NCBI RefSeq assembly: GCF_000719285.1
Contig: NZ_JOFS01000007.1
Coordinates: 62,001 to 126,000 of the forward strand
From: Streptomyces bicolor
GTDB lineage: Bacteria; Actinomycetota; Actinomycetes; Streptomycetales; Streptomycetaceae
DNA length: 64,000 bases
Direction of reading: 5' to 3'
Made by a program: the position numbers and the translations under genes. How positions within the stretch are numbered: the stretch's first letter is position 1; the number at the start of each line of letters is the position of its first letter. This document shows positions 18,871-26,658 of this stretch, piece by piece. Under the pieces are notes generated by a model that saw only the letters and a program-made list of their open reading frames with translations, was not told where the DNA came from and made no database searches.

Positions 18871-19541
18871 TCGCCCTGCCGTCGGCGCACCATCTCGGAG
18901 ATCCAGACGGGCGCGAACGGGGACGTACAGCCCGGGGAGGTCGGATAGTCCTTGAGCACCTCCAGGCGCTCACCGATGTCGATGGCACGGTCGCGGTGCT
19001 CGGCGTGCTCGATTCCGATCTGAGCCAGGCAGTGGTTCATCGCCCACTGCAGGCGATCCGGGGCATCCTTCATCTCCGCCTCGATGACGTCGAGCAACCC
19101 CGCGAGGTCGAGACCCTCGGGCTTCTTCGCCACGCGTTCCGTGGTCAGCGCCCAGCCGGCACTCGCGACCACCGGGTCCGGATCGGCGGACCAGGCCAGG
19201 CGCAGCTCTTCGGCGTGCGGATTCTTCTTCACCACGTAGTTCACGAGCCAGTCGTGCACCTTCGGCGTGCGCGCCCCGCGCAGCATGGCGTCCAGCTCGG
19301 CACCCTCGAACGCCTTCGGGCGGCAGATCAGGAGCGCCAGCAGTCTGGCCGCGGTGTCATCCGTCTCCCAGAGCCGGCACGCGAGTTCCTGCTGCGTCTT
19401 CAGCCGCTTCGCGAGGGCGCGCAGCTTGCTGAGGGTCACACCGTGATCGTCACCGTGTCTCTCGTTCACCGCGCGTGCCGTCGGGTCCTCGAGCGCGGCC
19501 AGCTCGGCCATCACCTCGGCCACCGTCGTCGTCCCGGCCAC
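18858..19541 (-). CDS. AlkD-like DNA alkylation repair protein
   Basis: 227 residues from a GTG at 19541 with AGGAGG 8 nt upstream. The protein is all-helical with HEAT-like repeats; the segments LSKLRALAKRLKTQQELACRLWETDDTAARLLALLI, VHDWLVNYVVKKN and WSADPDPVVASAGWAL follow the AlkD DNA glycosylase family order. AlkD enzymes remove bulky or cationic alkylated purines such as 3- and 7-alkyl adducts without flipping the base. At 227 residues it is close to the family length. It stands alone between a possible gene remnant and the divergently transcribed zinc alcohol dehydrogenase; its place in a stress-gene neighbourhood fits a DNA-protection role. Confidence 0.8.
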   Translation of the reverse strand: MAGTTTVAEVMAELAALEDPTARAVNERHGDDHGVTLSKLRALAKRLKTQQELACRLWETDDTAARLLALLICRPKAFEGAELDAMLRGARTPKVHDWLVNYVVKKNPHAEELRLAWSADPDPVVASAGWALTTERVAKKPEGLDLAGLLDVIEAEMKDAPDRLQWAMNHCLAQIGIEHAEHRDRAIDIGERLEVLKDYPTSPGCTSPFAPVWISEMVRRRQGETVA

Positions 19542-19745
19542 CCCAGCCTCCTGTCAGTCATACGCGGGATTCAGCCTACGAGGGACGTCGGGCCACCGAC
19601 CGCCCCAAGCGGTCCGCACGTATGCGGGGCAAGCTGGATGTGCGGGGCAGACATCCCGGCACAGGGCCGCGCCACGCTCGTCCTGGTGAAGGGCCACGTC
19701 GCCGGGCCGGGGCTCCGCAGCTCATCGAGTGAGGTGAGGAACGTC

Positions 19746-20816
19746 ATGAAGGGCTACGTGTTCCACGGCCCGGGCCGGTCCGCCTGGGAAGAGGTTCCGG
19801 ACCCGGCCATCAAGGAACCCACCGACGCGGTCGTGCGCGTCGATGTCGTCACCATCTGCGGAACGGACCTGCACATCCTCAAGGGCGACGTCCCCGAAGT
19901 GCGCCCCGGCACCGTCCTCGGCCACGAGGCGGTCGGCGAGATCGTCGAGGCCGGCGGCGACGTCCGTACCGTGCGTCCCGGGGACCGGGTCCTGGTCTCC
20001 TGCATCAGCGCGTGCGGGCGCTGCGCGTACTGCCGTCAGGGCACGTACGGCCAGTGCCGCGGCGGCGGAGGCTGGATCCTCGGCCATCTGATCGACGGCA
20101 CTCAGGCCGAGTACGTCCGGGTGCCCTACGCCGACCTGTCCGTGCACTCCCTGCCGGGCGCCCTGGACAGCGCGGACGCCGTCCTGCTGGCCGACATCCT
20201 CCCCACCGCCTACGAGGTGGGCGTGCTCAACGGGCACGTCCGTCCCGGGGACACCGTCGTGATCGTCGGCGCCGGCCCCGTCGGACTGGCGGCCGTCGCC
20301 ACGGCCCGGCTGTTCTCTCCCGAACGGATCATCGCGGTGGACCTGGCTCCCGCCCGGCTGGAGGCCGCCCGGCAGCTCGGCGCCGACGCGGTGGTCGAGG
20401 CCCGGGAGACCCCGGAAGAGCTGGTCGCCGACCTCACCGACGGACTAGGCGCGGACGTCGTCATCGAGGCGGTCGGGGCCCCGGAGAGCTTCGAGCTGTG
20501 CACCCGCATGGTCCGGCCCGGCGGCCACGTCGCCAACGTCGGCGTACACGGCACCCCCGCGGTCCTGCACCTCGAGGACCTGTGGAGCAGGAACGTCACC
20601 ATCACCACCGGCCTGGTCGACACCCACTCGACCCCCACCCTGCTGCGCATGACGGCCGCCGGCCGCCTGCCCACCTCGCGGCTGGTCACCCACACCTTCC
20701 CGCTGAACCGCATGGAGGAGGCGTACGAGGTCTTCGCCCACGCCGCCGACACCGGCGCCCTCAAGGTCGTGCTCGGCGGGGAGCAGCACGAGGTCGTCGT
20801 GGTGGGCGCGGCCTGA
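19746..20816 (+). CDS. zinc-dependent alcohol dehydrogenase family protein
   Basis: 356 residues, ATG at 19746 behind GAGGTGAGGA. Catalytic zinc residues appear in ICGTD and LGHEAVGEIV; the structural zinc Cys cluster lies in CISACGRCAYCRQG...QC; the NAD(P) motif is GAGPVGLAAV. It is a medium-chain dehydrogenase of the kind oxidising short alcohols or polyols. In S. coelicolor, comparable alcohol dehydrogenases sit among CBS and redox stress genes, as here. The 200 bp upstream carry a small inverted repeat GGATGT/ACATCC (19636-19656) and two copies of TGCGGGGCA, possible regulatory sites. It converges on the SMI1-like gene with a hairpin between. Confidence 0.9.
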   Translation: MKGYVFHGPGRSAWEEVPDPAIKEPTDAVVRVDVVTICGTDLHILKGDVPEVRPGTVLGHEAVGEIVEAGGDVRTVRPGDRVLVSCISACGRCAYCRQGTYGQCRGGGGWILGHLIDGTQAEYVRVPYADLSVHSLPGALDSADAVLLADILPTAYEVGVLNGHVRPGDTVVIVGAGPVGLAAVATARLFSPERIIAVDLAPARLEAARQLGADAVVEARETPEELVADLTDGLGADVVIEAVGAPESFELCTRMVRPGGHVANVGVHGTPAVLHLEDLWSRNVTITTGLVDTHSTPTLLRMTAAGRLPTSRLVTHTFPLNRMEEAYEVFAHAADTGALKVVLGGEQHEVVVVGAA

Positions 20817-20854
20817 CGAAGGGACGTGCGGTCATCGTTGTCGGCCCTGTGCAC

Positions 20855-20886
20855 GGAGCGACACCGCGGGGGATCGGTGCCGCTCC
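20855..20886. terminator. hairpin between convergent dehydrogenase and SMI1 genes
   Basis: GGAGCGACACCG (20855-20866) pairs with CGGTGCCGCTCC (20875-20886) at 11 of 12 positions around an 8-nt loop. Its position 40 bp past the dehydrogenase stop and 46 bp past the SMI1 stop fits a shared factor-independent terminator. Confidence 0.6.
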
Positions 20887-20931
20887 TGTCTCCACTGTCT
20901 CTCGGGCCGGGCCAGGAGCCAAGGGAACCGC

Positions 20932-21930
20932 TCATCTTCGCTGCTCCGTGAAGGGCTGCCACCGGCCCTCCCGCGCGGGGTCGACTCTGCTGAGCCACAC
21001 CAGCGCCCCGTCGACCAGGCCGGGTCTGTCCCGTGTGGCGAGGGCCGGCGCTTCGAGCATGTCGGCGGCCTCTTCCAGGTAGGTGACCAGTGTGTCGAGT
21101 TCGTCGGCGGGGTCGTCGTTGAAGCGGGACCAGCGGCCCAGGTAGCCGGTCTCGGCGTCCAGGTACAGACCTGACACGCTGTCAGCCGGACCCAGGGCGA
21201 CAACCGGGATCCAGGTTGCCTTCCACGCGGTGATCCGTTCGTCCTCGGGGCGGCGGGCGTTGAGGGTGTCCTCGTGGGCCTGGAAGCCCATCTGCAGCCG
21301 GTGGACGGCGGCGACGTCGTCCAGGCGCATCAGAGCATTGTTGCCCGGAAGGCATCCCCCGCCATCGACCCCGTCGTCGCCCGCCGTCAGCGACCACAGG
21401 ACGCGAAGCTCGAGGGGTATCGGAGTGCCCAGTTCGGCTTCCAGGGCGGCCATGGCGGCGGCGCCCGCGCCCGCGCGGAGCGCCGCATGCGAGTCGGGGG
21501 CATTGCGCCGGAGCCAGGCGGTGATGCGGTACCAGGCGTCGGCGATCTCCCGGACGGTGATCGCGTCGGTGGCAGGGTCGGCGGGCTGTCCCGGACCCTG
21601 CTCCTGGTCCTGGTCCTGGTCCTGGTCCTGGTCCGGGCCCGGGCCGTCCTCCCGGTCCTGGGCGTCCGTCGCGGGCTCGGCTGAGCGAGCCCGGTTCAGG
21701 TACCGGATCTGGATCCAGTCGGGCTCGCGGATGTAGCCGATGGCCAGGTCGGGGCAGTCCTCGAACAGGTCGCCGTCGACCCTCACCGTGAGGATGCCCG
21801 GTAACTCCGAGGGCCGCCCCATGTCCGGGTCATGCGCCAGTTGCCCGGCGATGACGCTCAGGGCATAGGGGGCGCCGCTCCCGAGCCGGGCGGCGGTGTC
21901 GCGTATCTCCTGAGGAACCTCGACGTTCAT
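20932..21930 (-). CDS. SMI1/KNR4 family protein with Asp-Gln repeat tract
   Basis: 332 residues from ATG 21930 with AAGGAG 9-10 nt upstream; the longer open frame beginning at 22107 is rejected. The N-terminal part (about 1-85) includes DLAIGYIREPDWIQIRYLN. A linker at roughly 90-115 contains five Asp-Gln dipeptides from a DNA hexamer repeat. Residues ~120-325 form an SMI1/KNR4 (SUKH) fold with WYRITAWLRRNAP, LEAELGTPIPLELRVLWSL, GFQAHEDTLN and WIPVVALGPADSVSGLYLDAETGYLGRW. SUKH proteins often act as immunity proteins for toxins, but many actinobacterial copies stand alone, as this one does; no toxin gene is adjacent. Its function here is unknown. Confidence 0.8.
   Translation of the reverse strand: MNVEVPQEIRDTAARLGSGAPYALSVIAGQLAHDPDMGRPSELPGILTVRVDGDLFEDCPDLAIGYIREPDWIQIRYLNRARSAEPATDAQDREDGPGPDQDQDQDQDQEQGPGQPADPATDAITVREIADAWYRITAWLRRNAPDSHAALRAGAGAAAMAALEAELGTPIPLELRVLWSLTAGDDGVDGGGCLPGNNALMRLDDVAAVHRLQMGFQAHEDTLNARRPEDERITAWKATWIPVVALGPADSVSGLYLDAETGYLGRWSRFNDDPADELDTLVTYLEEAADMLEAPALATRDRPGLVDGALVWLSRVDPAREGRWQPFTEQRR
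21602..21631. repeat. hexanucleotide tandem repeat (TCCTGG)5 inside the SMI1-like gene
   Basis: Five perfect head-to-tail copies of TCCTGG, with degenerate copies on both sides, encode alternating Asp and Gln on the minus strand. The unit is a multiple of three, so changes in copy number lengthen or shorten the linker without a frameshift. Confidence 0.9.
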
Positions 21931-22210
21931 GGCCTGGCGCTCCTTGCTCTCGGATGCGGAACGGTGACGGGCCCTCACACAGTACGGCGCAGGCGTCCGG
22001 CCCGACGGGCGGCGGGCGAGGGCCAGGTGACGATGACTCAGAGGGCCCTGCTCCAAGCGGAGTTGTCCCGCGAATGGCCGTGCTTTCGGGGCGAGGCCGA
22101 GCGCCACGGCGTGCCTGGGAATATATTGGGACTTTTACCATTAATCTTTCCTCTCACTGTACGAAGTCGATCTCTCACGGATCGCATCCACCTCACTCCA
22201 CGGAGATGAC

Positions 22211-22507
22211 ATGCACAAGCTTCGGAAGGCCGCCGTCCTGGTCGTCGCCCTCGGCAGTGTCGGACTCATGAGCGCCGGAACGGCCACGGCTCAGGGCCTC
22301 GACGGGCACGGCGGCAAGGGCGGGGACAAGGTCAGCGTCCTTCAGAGCTCCAGCTGCAAGTCGCACGACCTGAACCTCGACGTCCTCGGCCAGGTGGGCG
22401 TGCTCAACGGCGCGCTGGGCAACGCCCTGAACGGTGAGGGCATCGCGGGTGGGCAGGCACCCACCCACCTGGGTTCGGAGATGGGCTGCGGCAACAAGGC
22501 CTTCTAG
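22211..22507 (+). CDS. small secreted protein (unidentified family)
   Basis: 98 residues, ATG at 22211 with GGAG 6 nt upstream. A Sec signal peptide is clear: HKLRK, then AAVLVVALGSVGLMSAGTA, with cleavage likely after ATA (about residue 27). The mature ~70 residues are Gly-rich with two Cys (in SSSCKSHDLNLDVLG and MGCGNKAF) that could form one disulfide, and a segment GVLNGALGNALNGEG. The size and Gly/Asn/Leu pattern recall small cell-surface proteins of Streptomyces (chaplins, rodlins) but it matches neither motif set. Upstream, 22120-22200 is unusually A+T-rich and probably holds its promoter. Confidence 0.8.
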   Translation: MHKLRKAAVLVVALGSVGLMSAGTATAQGLDGHGGKGGDKVSVLQSSSCKSHDLNLDVLGQVGVLNGALGNALNGEGIAGGQAPTHLGSEMGCGNKAF

Positions 22508-22567
22508 GTTGTGCCGTGGAACGGGGTGCTCGCCACGTCCCGTGCCGTGATGATCTCGGCGTGGGAC

Positions 22568-22840
22568 ATGGGGATCCCGGATGAGCAGTGGGCCGTGTGG
22601 AACCGCGGTCGCCTGTTGCAGAGGTCGGCCGGCCGTCCGCATGTCGACGGAGGCTGATCGACGGGATCCGCCGGCGGGAGCGGACCGGCGGCCCAGAGCG
22701 AGACCCACCGGTGGAGGACGGGCCGTGCCATACGGCCCATGGGTCCCGCTGACGGCAGTGCACCGGTGTCCGGCGAGCCGTGCCGACTTGGCCGCTGAGC
22801 GATGCCATGCCGATGCCGGGGCCGCCGGGCCGTTTGCCCC
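22568..22840 (+). pseudogene. degenerate IS5-family transposase fragment
   Basis: Two reading frames carry pieces of the N-terminal region of an IS5-type transposase: MGIPDEQWAVWNRGRLLQ then GRPHVDGG ends in a stop, and one frame over RLIDGIRRRERTGGPERDPP followed by VEDGPC continues the usual RLIDGIRWRTRTGAPWRDLP-like segment before another stop. A third piece further on (RAVPTW...DAMPMPG) may continue it. No DDE catalytic part or terminal repeats were found. The fragment is about 270 bp and cannot be functional. It fills most of the 458-bp gap between the small secreted protein gene and the SDR gene. Confidence 0.55.
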
Positions 22841-22848
22841 TCGGAGAA

Positions 22849-22894
22849 ACGGGCGGGGACCTGATCCATGACAGTGGGTCAGGCCCCCGCCCGT
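22849..22894. terminator. strong hairpin after transposase remnant / SDR gene
   Basis: Arms at 22849-22867 and 22876-22894 are 19 nt long and pair at 17 positions around an 8-nt loop (ATGACAGT). The core is CGGGCGGGG/CCCCGCCCG. It lies 70 bp beyond the stop of the minus-strand SDR gene and would terminate transcription from either side. Confidence 0.65.
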
Positions 22895-22965
22895 GTGTAT
22901 GCATGCGCGGATCTGCCGCGGATTCGTTCACGGCGACCGGGCTGTGCCGTCGCGACCGGGGCTGG

Positions 22966-23985
22966 TCAGCGGGACGTGCCACGGACGGGCGCGCGGCGTC
23001 GTCGTAGGGCCATGGCCGTGGCTGCCAGACCCAACGCGGTGGCGGTGGTTGCCGCGGGATGACGGGCCAGGGCCGCCTGCCAGGAGCGGGTGTGTGCGCG
23101 GTCGTCGAACGCGCCGTGGGATCCGTGGTCGGTGGTGGGCAGCCGGTCGGCGGGGGTGAAGAGGTTGTCCGGTTCGGGCGAGGCGGGGGCGTCGGTCTGC
23201 TGCGAGGCGAACCCGGTACGGGCCAGATAGCGGTCGAGGAGGGCCGGGGCCAGGCGGTTTGCCCAGATCGTGGCGGCCGTGCCGGCGGCGATGTAGTACT
23301 GCTTGCGCTCGGGGTGGTCGGCGGCGTGCAGGACACCGCGCGCGGCGACCTCGGGCTGGTAGATCGGCGGGACCGGCTGCGGGTGGTGCGGGAGCCGGGA
23401 GCGGACCCAGGAGAACTGCGGGGTGTTGACCGCCGGCATCTGGACGATCGTGAGACGCACGGCGCTGCCCCGGTGGAGCAACTCGACCCGCAGGGACGAC
23501 GTGAAGCCGTTGATGGCGTGCTTCGCGCCGCAGTAGGCCGACTGGAGCGGAATGGCACGCTCGCCGAGTGCGGAGCCGACCTGGACGATCGTGCCGTGGT
23601 CGCGCGGGAGCATGCGGGCGAGCGCCGCCCTCGTACCGTTGACGAAGCCGAGGTAGGTGACGTCGGTGACGCGCCGGAACTCCTCCGGGGCGATCTCGTC
23701 GAAGGGCGCGAACACACTGGTGAAGGCGCAGTTGATCCAGACGTCGATGGGGCCGAGGACCTTCTCCGTCGCCTCGGCCGCGGCCTCGACCTGAGCGACG
23801 TCGGCGACGTCGGCCTCCTGGACGAACGGGCGGCCACCCAGCTCCGCCACCTCCGCCGCCGCTGCCTGCAGCCCGTCGCGCCCTCGCGCGATCAGGGCGA
23901 CGCTCGCGCCGCGCCGCGCGTAGAGCCGGGCGGTCGCGCGGCCGATGCCGGCGCTCGCCCCGGTGATGACGACGACCTGTGACAT
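22966..23985 (-). CDS. SDR-family oxidoreductase with C-terminal extension
   Basis: 339 residues from ATG 23985 with AAGGAG 6 nt upstream. Residues 1-250 are a short-chain dehydrogenase: TGASAGIGRA (cofactor site), VGSALGERAIPLQSAYCGAKHA with the Tyr-x-x-x-Lys pair. The usual NNAG is replaced by NCAF. A C-terminal extension of about 90 residues ends with a short hydrophobic stretch (AATTATALGLAATAMAL) and basic residues RRRRAP, suggesting membrane attachment. Substrate is unknown. A near-consensus SigB-like promoter (GTCTT, 16 nt, GGGTAC) lies just upstream, in keeping with the stress genes around it. It is divergent from CBS copy 2. Confidence 0.85.
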   Translation of the reverse strand: MSQVVVITGASAGIGRATARLYARRGASVALIARGRDGLQAAAAEVAELGGRPFVQEADVADVAQVEAAAEATEKVLGPIDVWINCAFTSVFAPFDEIAPEEFRRVTDVTYLGFVNGTRAALARMLPRDHGTIVQVGSALGERAIPLQSAYCGAKHAINGFTSSLRVELLHRGSAVRLTIVQMPAVNTPQFSWVRSRLPHHPQPVPPIYQPEVAARGVLHAADHPERKQYYIAAGTAATIWANRLAPALLDRYLARTGFASQQTDAPASPEPDNLFTPADRLPTTDHGSHGAFDDRAHTRSWQAALARHPAATTATALGLAATAMALRRRRAPVRGTSR

Positions 23986-24007
23986 GAGGGCTCCTTCCGC
24001 TCGGCGG

Positions 24008-24034
24008 GTACCCCGGATACCTCCCGTGAAAGAC
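24008..24034 (-). promoter_or_regulatory. SigB-like promoter of the SDR gene
   Basis: On the minus strand GTCTT (24034-24030) and GGGTAC (24013-24008) are 16 nt apart, matching the Streptomyces SigB pattern GNNTN-N14/16-GGGTAC. The -10 is 23 nt from the SDR start codon. Confidence 0.45.
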
Positions 24035-24092
24035 CGCGGATCCTCCGCCGGAAGCGGCCGGCCGGACACCCGGCGTTCGGTGGCCACGGACG

Positions 24093-24118
24093 GGGTGAGG
24101 AATCCCGCGCTCGGGTAC
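24093..24118 (+). promoter_or_regulatory. SigB-like promoter of CBS copy 2
   Basis: GGGTG (24093-24097) and GGGTAC (24113-24118) are separated by 15 nt, fitting GNNTN-N14/16-GGGTAC. The -10 lies 44 nt before the ATG of CBS copy 2. Confidence 0.5.
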
Positions 24119-24161
24119 CCGGCTGCCGAAAGGCTCAGTCGGACGTGGAAAGGGGGCCGTC

Positions 24162-24584
24162 ATGGCCCAGCGCGTGCAGGACATCATGACCGGCGTTCTC
24201 GTCACCGTGGAACCGCAGGCATCCGTGGGTGCCGTGGCCCGGATGATGCGGGACCGGGACGTCGGCGCCGTACTGGTCACGGAAGACGGCCGGTTGCGGG
24301 CCCTGGTGAGCGACCGTGACCTGGTGGTCCGGGCCCTGGCGGACGGTGAGGACCCGGAGCGGACGACCATCGCCCGGGCCTGCAGCGAAGAACTCGTCAC
24401 CGTGTCCCCGGACGACACCCTCGATCGCGCGGTCTCGCTGATGCGCGAGCACTCCGTCCGGCGGCTGCCCGTCGTCGGCGCCGAGGACGAGCCCGTCGGC
24501 ATCGTCTCGCTGGGAGACCTGGCGATCGAGCGGGACGAGAAGTCCGCGCTCGGCGACATCAGCGCCGCCCGGCCCAACACGTAG
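24162..24584 (+). CDS. twin CBS-domain protein, copy 2
   Basis: 140 residues, ATG 24162 behind AGGGGG. Same length and layout as the product of 18088-18510: VQDIMTGVLVTVEPQ, ARMMRD, VLVTEDGRLRALVSDRDLVVRAL in the first CBS unit and ACSEELVTVSPDDTLDRAVSLMREHSVRRLPVV in the second, ending in ALGDISAA in both copies. The two are clearly paralogues by an older duplication. Such proteins sense adenylate or other adenosyl ligands. It is followed after 88 bp by the Mrp-like antiporter operon on the same strand, so regulation or sensing linked to ion transport is possible. Confidence 0.9.
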   Translation: MAQRVQDIMTGVLVTVEPQASVGAVARMMRDRDVGAVLVTEDGRLRALVSDRDLVVRALADGEDPERTTIARACSEELVTVSPDDTLDRAVSLMREHSVRRLPVVGAEDEPVGIVSLGDLAIERDEKSALGDISAARPNT

Positions 24585-24672
24585 GCCGTTCCCCCGCATG
24601 GGTCTGCGCGCCGCCGCGCCCCCTGGGTGACGCCGGTGTTTGGATGCCAGGGGCGTCGAGAGGAGTTGGGCC

Positions 24673-24855
24673 ATGACACGGCGTACGGCCCTTGCCGCCA
24701 CCGCCGAACTGGCGGCCTGGTGGGCCGCGTTCGGTCTGCTGTGGCTCGTGCTCGTCAGCACGGTCGACGCCCTGGAGGTCCTGGTCGGCGCAAGCGCCGC
24801 AGCCGTCGGGGCGGTCGCCGCCCGGGCCGGCCGGCGGGCGGTGACGGCGCGTTGA
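24673..24855 (+). CDS. short MrpE/MbhA-like membrane protein
   Basis: 60 residues, ATG 24673 with AGGAG 7 nt upstream. It contains a membrane hairpin (ELAAWWAAFGLLWLVLVSTV; DALEVLVGASAAAVGAVAARAG). Position as first gene of an Mrp-type operon and the tryptophan-rich first helix suggest the MrpE (MbhA) subunit, but that family is normally about 160 residues, so only a short piece of it is represented. The next gene begins inside its stop codon (TTGA overlap), showing it is translated as part of the operon. Identification rests mostly on gene order. Confidence 0.6.
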   Translation: MTRRTALAATAELAAWWAAFGLLWLVLVSTVDALEVLVGASAAAVGAVAARAGRRAVTAR

Positions 24856-25304
24856 ACGCCTGGATCCTGGCCGCGACGATCCTTCTCGGGGCGGGCCTGA
24901 CGGCGGCCCTGTGGGGAGTGGCGAGCGGCCCGCTGTCCCGGCGGATGGTCGCACAGAACCTCACCACCGCCGTGGCCTGCCCGAGCCTGCTCCTGCTCGC
25001 CCAGGGCTACCACCGCCCCTCCTACGTGGACCTCGCCCTGCTCCTCGCGCTCCTCGGGCCGGTCGGCACACTCGTCTTCGCGCGGCTGCTCGCGGACGAA
25101 CTGGCCGTGGCCACACCCGCCGCCTGGGGCCTGACCTGGACAGCGGCCGGGGTGAGCGCGGCCGTCGTGGTCGCCGTGTGCGCGGCCACCGGCCCGAGCC
25201 GGGCGATGGTGAAGCTCCTGGTGACCGGGGTCCTGCTGATCGGCGGGAACCTCGTCGCCTCCCGGGCCCTTCAGGGCGGTTTCCGGCAGGTGCGCGGTGG
25301 CTGA
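24852..25304 (+). CDS. MrpF-MrpG fused antiporter subunit
   Basis: 150 residues from a TTG at 24852. The first ~85 residues match MrpF: three membrane segments with GPLSRRMVAQNL and YHRPSYVDLALLLALLGPVGTLVFARLL. The remaining ~65 residues, with TATGPSRAMVKLL-like spacing (AATGPSRAMVKLLVTGVLLI) and SRAL, resemble the C-terminal part of MrpG. Normally these are two genes of 90-120 residues each; here one shortened polypeptide seems to carry both. In Mrp complexes F and G are small membrane subunits needed for assembly. Overlaps the next gene by 8 nt. Confidence 0.65.
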   Translation: MNAWILAATILLGAGLTAALWGVASGPLSRRMVAQNLTTAVACPSLLLLAQGYHRPSYVDLALLLALLGPVGTLVFARLLADELAVATPAAWGLTWTAAGVSAAVVVAVCAATGPSRAMVKLLVTGVLLIGGNLVASRALQGGFRQVRGG

Positions 25305-25563
25305 CGCGGTGATCGTCGTCGTCCTCCTCCTGGTGGCCGCCACCGCCACCGCGGCGGTCGCCACCCGTGATCCGTCCCGTCAGGCCCTCGTACTGTCCCT
25401 GCAGGGCGTCGTCCTGGCCGTGCTCTTCACCGTCCTCCAGGCGCCCGACGTCGCTCTGTCGCAACTGGCCGTCGGCTCGGCCCTCACGCCGCTGCTGATC
25501 ATGCTGTCCGTGCGCAAGGTCAGACGGCGCGCCCGGACGACGGACGAAGGCGGCGACGGATGA
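25297..25563 (+). CDS. MbhD/DUF4040-type subunit (MrpA C-terminal equivalent)
   Basis: 88 residues from GTG 25297. Three membrane segments with the conserved LQGVVLAVLFTVLQAPDVAL and LAVGSALTPLLIMLSV, characteristic of the MbhD domain (DUF4040), which in full Mrp systems forms part of the C-terminal region of MrpA. The acidic residue in APDVAL and the following polar residues are the conserved core. The large NuoL-like N-terminal part of MrpA is not encoded. ATGA overlap with the next gene. Confidence 0.8.
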   Translation: MADAVIVVVLLLVAATATAAVATRDPSRQALVLSLQGVVLAVLFTVLQAPDVALSQLAVGSALTPLLIMLSVRKVRRRARTTDEGGDG

Positions 25564-26300
25564 GCCGCCGGCTGCGTCTCGCCGTGCTGGCCGTCGGCGG
25601 CACGGGTCTCGCCGCGCTGCTGGTCCTCGCCTGCCTGGACCTCCCTTCGTTCGGCGGGCGGTGGCATCCCTACGGCGAGGCCGCCGTCCGCGCGTCCCTC
25701 GACCGCCACACCGCGAACACCGTCGCCTTCGTCAACTTCGACCTGCGTGCCCACGACACCCTCGGTGAGATGAGCATCCTCTTCGCCGCGGTCGTCGGCT
25801 GTGTGGTGCTGCTGCGGCAGGCCCGCGACGAACACCGGGAACCGCCCCAACCGTCCGACGTGGCACCGCCGGTGCGCCGCTACGCCCTCCTCGTGCTGCC
25901 CGTCGCCCTCGTAGTCGGCCTCTACGTCGTCGCCCACGGGCAGCTCAGCCCCGGCGGCGGCTTCCAGGGCGGCGTCGTCGCCGCCACCGCGCTGCACCTG
26001 CTGTACCTCGGCGCCGACTACCGCGCCCTGGAACGCGTCCGCCCGATCGGGACGTACGAGGTCACCGACGCGCTCGGCACCTGCGCCTACCTGGTCGTCG
26101 GCCTCGCGGGCGTCCTCGCCGGCACCGCGTTCCTGGCCAACACGCTGCTGCCGTACGGCACCTTCAACACGCTGTCCTCGGGCGGCACCGTGCCCCTGCT
26201 GAACGCGGCCATCGGCATGGAGGTGACCAGCGCGGTCGTGGTGCTGCTCGCCCGGTTCCTGGACCAGGCCGTCGAGATCGAGGAGGAACAGGGGAGTTGA
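25560..26300 (+). CDS. MbhE + MrpB-type antiporter subunit
   Basis: 246 residues. Residues ~1-85 contain an MbhE-like segment ending TVAFVNFDLRAHDTLGEMSILF, and residues ~105-235 are MrpB: LPVALVVGLYVVAHGQLSPGGGFQGGVVAAT, with the diagnostic GGGFQGG, and GTVPLLNAAIGMEV. Fusion of these two modules is usual in Mbh-type operons and in MrpA C-termini plus MrpB. Starts in the previous stop (ATGA); 7 nt separate it from the MrpC gene. Confidence 0.85.
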   Translation: MSRRLRLAVLAVGGTGLAALLVLACLDLPSFGGRWHPYGEAAVRASLDRHTANTVAFVNFDLRAHDTLGEMSILFAAVVGCVVLLRQARDEHREPPQPSDVAPPVRRYALLVLPVALVVGLYVVAHGQLSPGGGFQGGVVAATALHLLYLGADYRALERVRPIGTYEVTDALGTCAYLVVGLAGVLAGTAFLANTLLPYGTFNTLSSGGTVPLLNAAIGMEVTSAVVVLLARFLDQAVEIEEEQGS

Positions 26301-26307
26301 CCGCCCG

Positions 26308-26658
26308 ATGACGCACGTCTTCCCGTACCTGATCGCCGTATGGATCTTCCTGGTCGGCTGCTACGGCCTCGCGACCAGCCGCAATCTGATCCACGCCGTC
26401 GGCTGTCTGGCCGTGTGCCAGTCCGCGACCTACGTCCTGCTGCTGGCCGTCGGCTACCGCGACGGCGCGACCGCACCGGTCTTCTCCGATCTGGAGCCCG
26501 GCACCCGCCCGCTGGTGGACCCCGTCGTCCAGGCCCTCGCCCTCACGGACATCGTCGTCGGCGCCACCGTCACCGCGCTGCTGCTAGCCCTCGTCCTCCA
26601 GGTCGCCAAGCGCCACGGCACGGTCGACCCCGACGAACTGTCGGAGCTGCGCGGCTGA
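26308..26658 (+). CDS. MrpC (NuoK-like) antiporter subunit
   Basis: 116 residues, ATG 26308. NuoK-like three-helix subunit: [37 protein letters not shown], and [23 protein letters not shown], with the [15 protein letters not shown] signature of MrpC. NuoK-like subunits contribute to the ion channel of Mrp and complex I. The stop overlaps the MrpD start by one base (TGATG). Confidence 0.88.
   Translation: MTHVFPYLIAVWIFLVGCYGLATSRNLIHAVGCLAVCQSATYVLLLAVGYRDGATAPVFSDLEPGTRPLVDPVVQALALTDIVVGATVTALLLALVLQVAKRHGTVDPDELSELRG

Noticed and set aside
19581..19600. DevR/OsdR-like box (GGGAC...GGCC) upstream of the alcohol dehydrogenase
   Set aside because: Only one half matches the GGGAC core; the other half diverges, so the match is too weak to call.
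22120..22145. TTGGGACTTTTA resembling half of a dormancy-regulon box upstream of the small secreted protein
   Set aside because: Single half-site in an A+T-rich promoter region; no second half.
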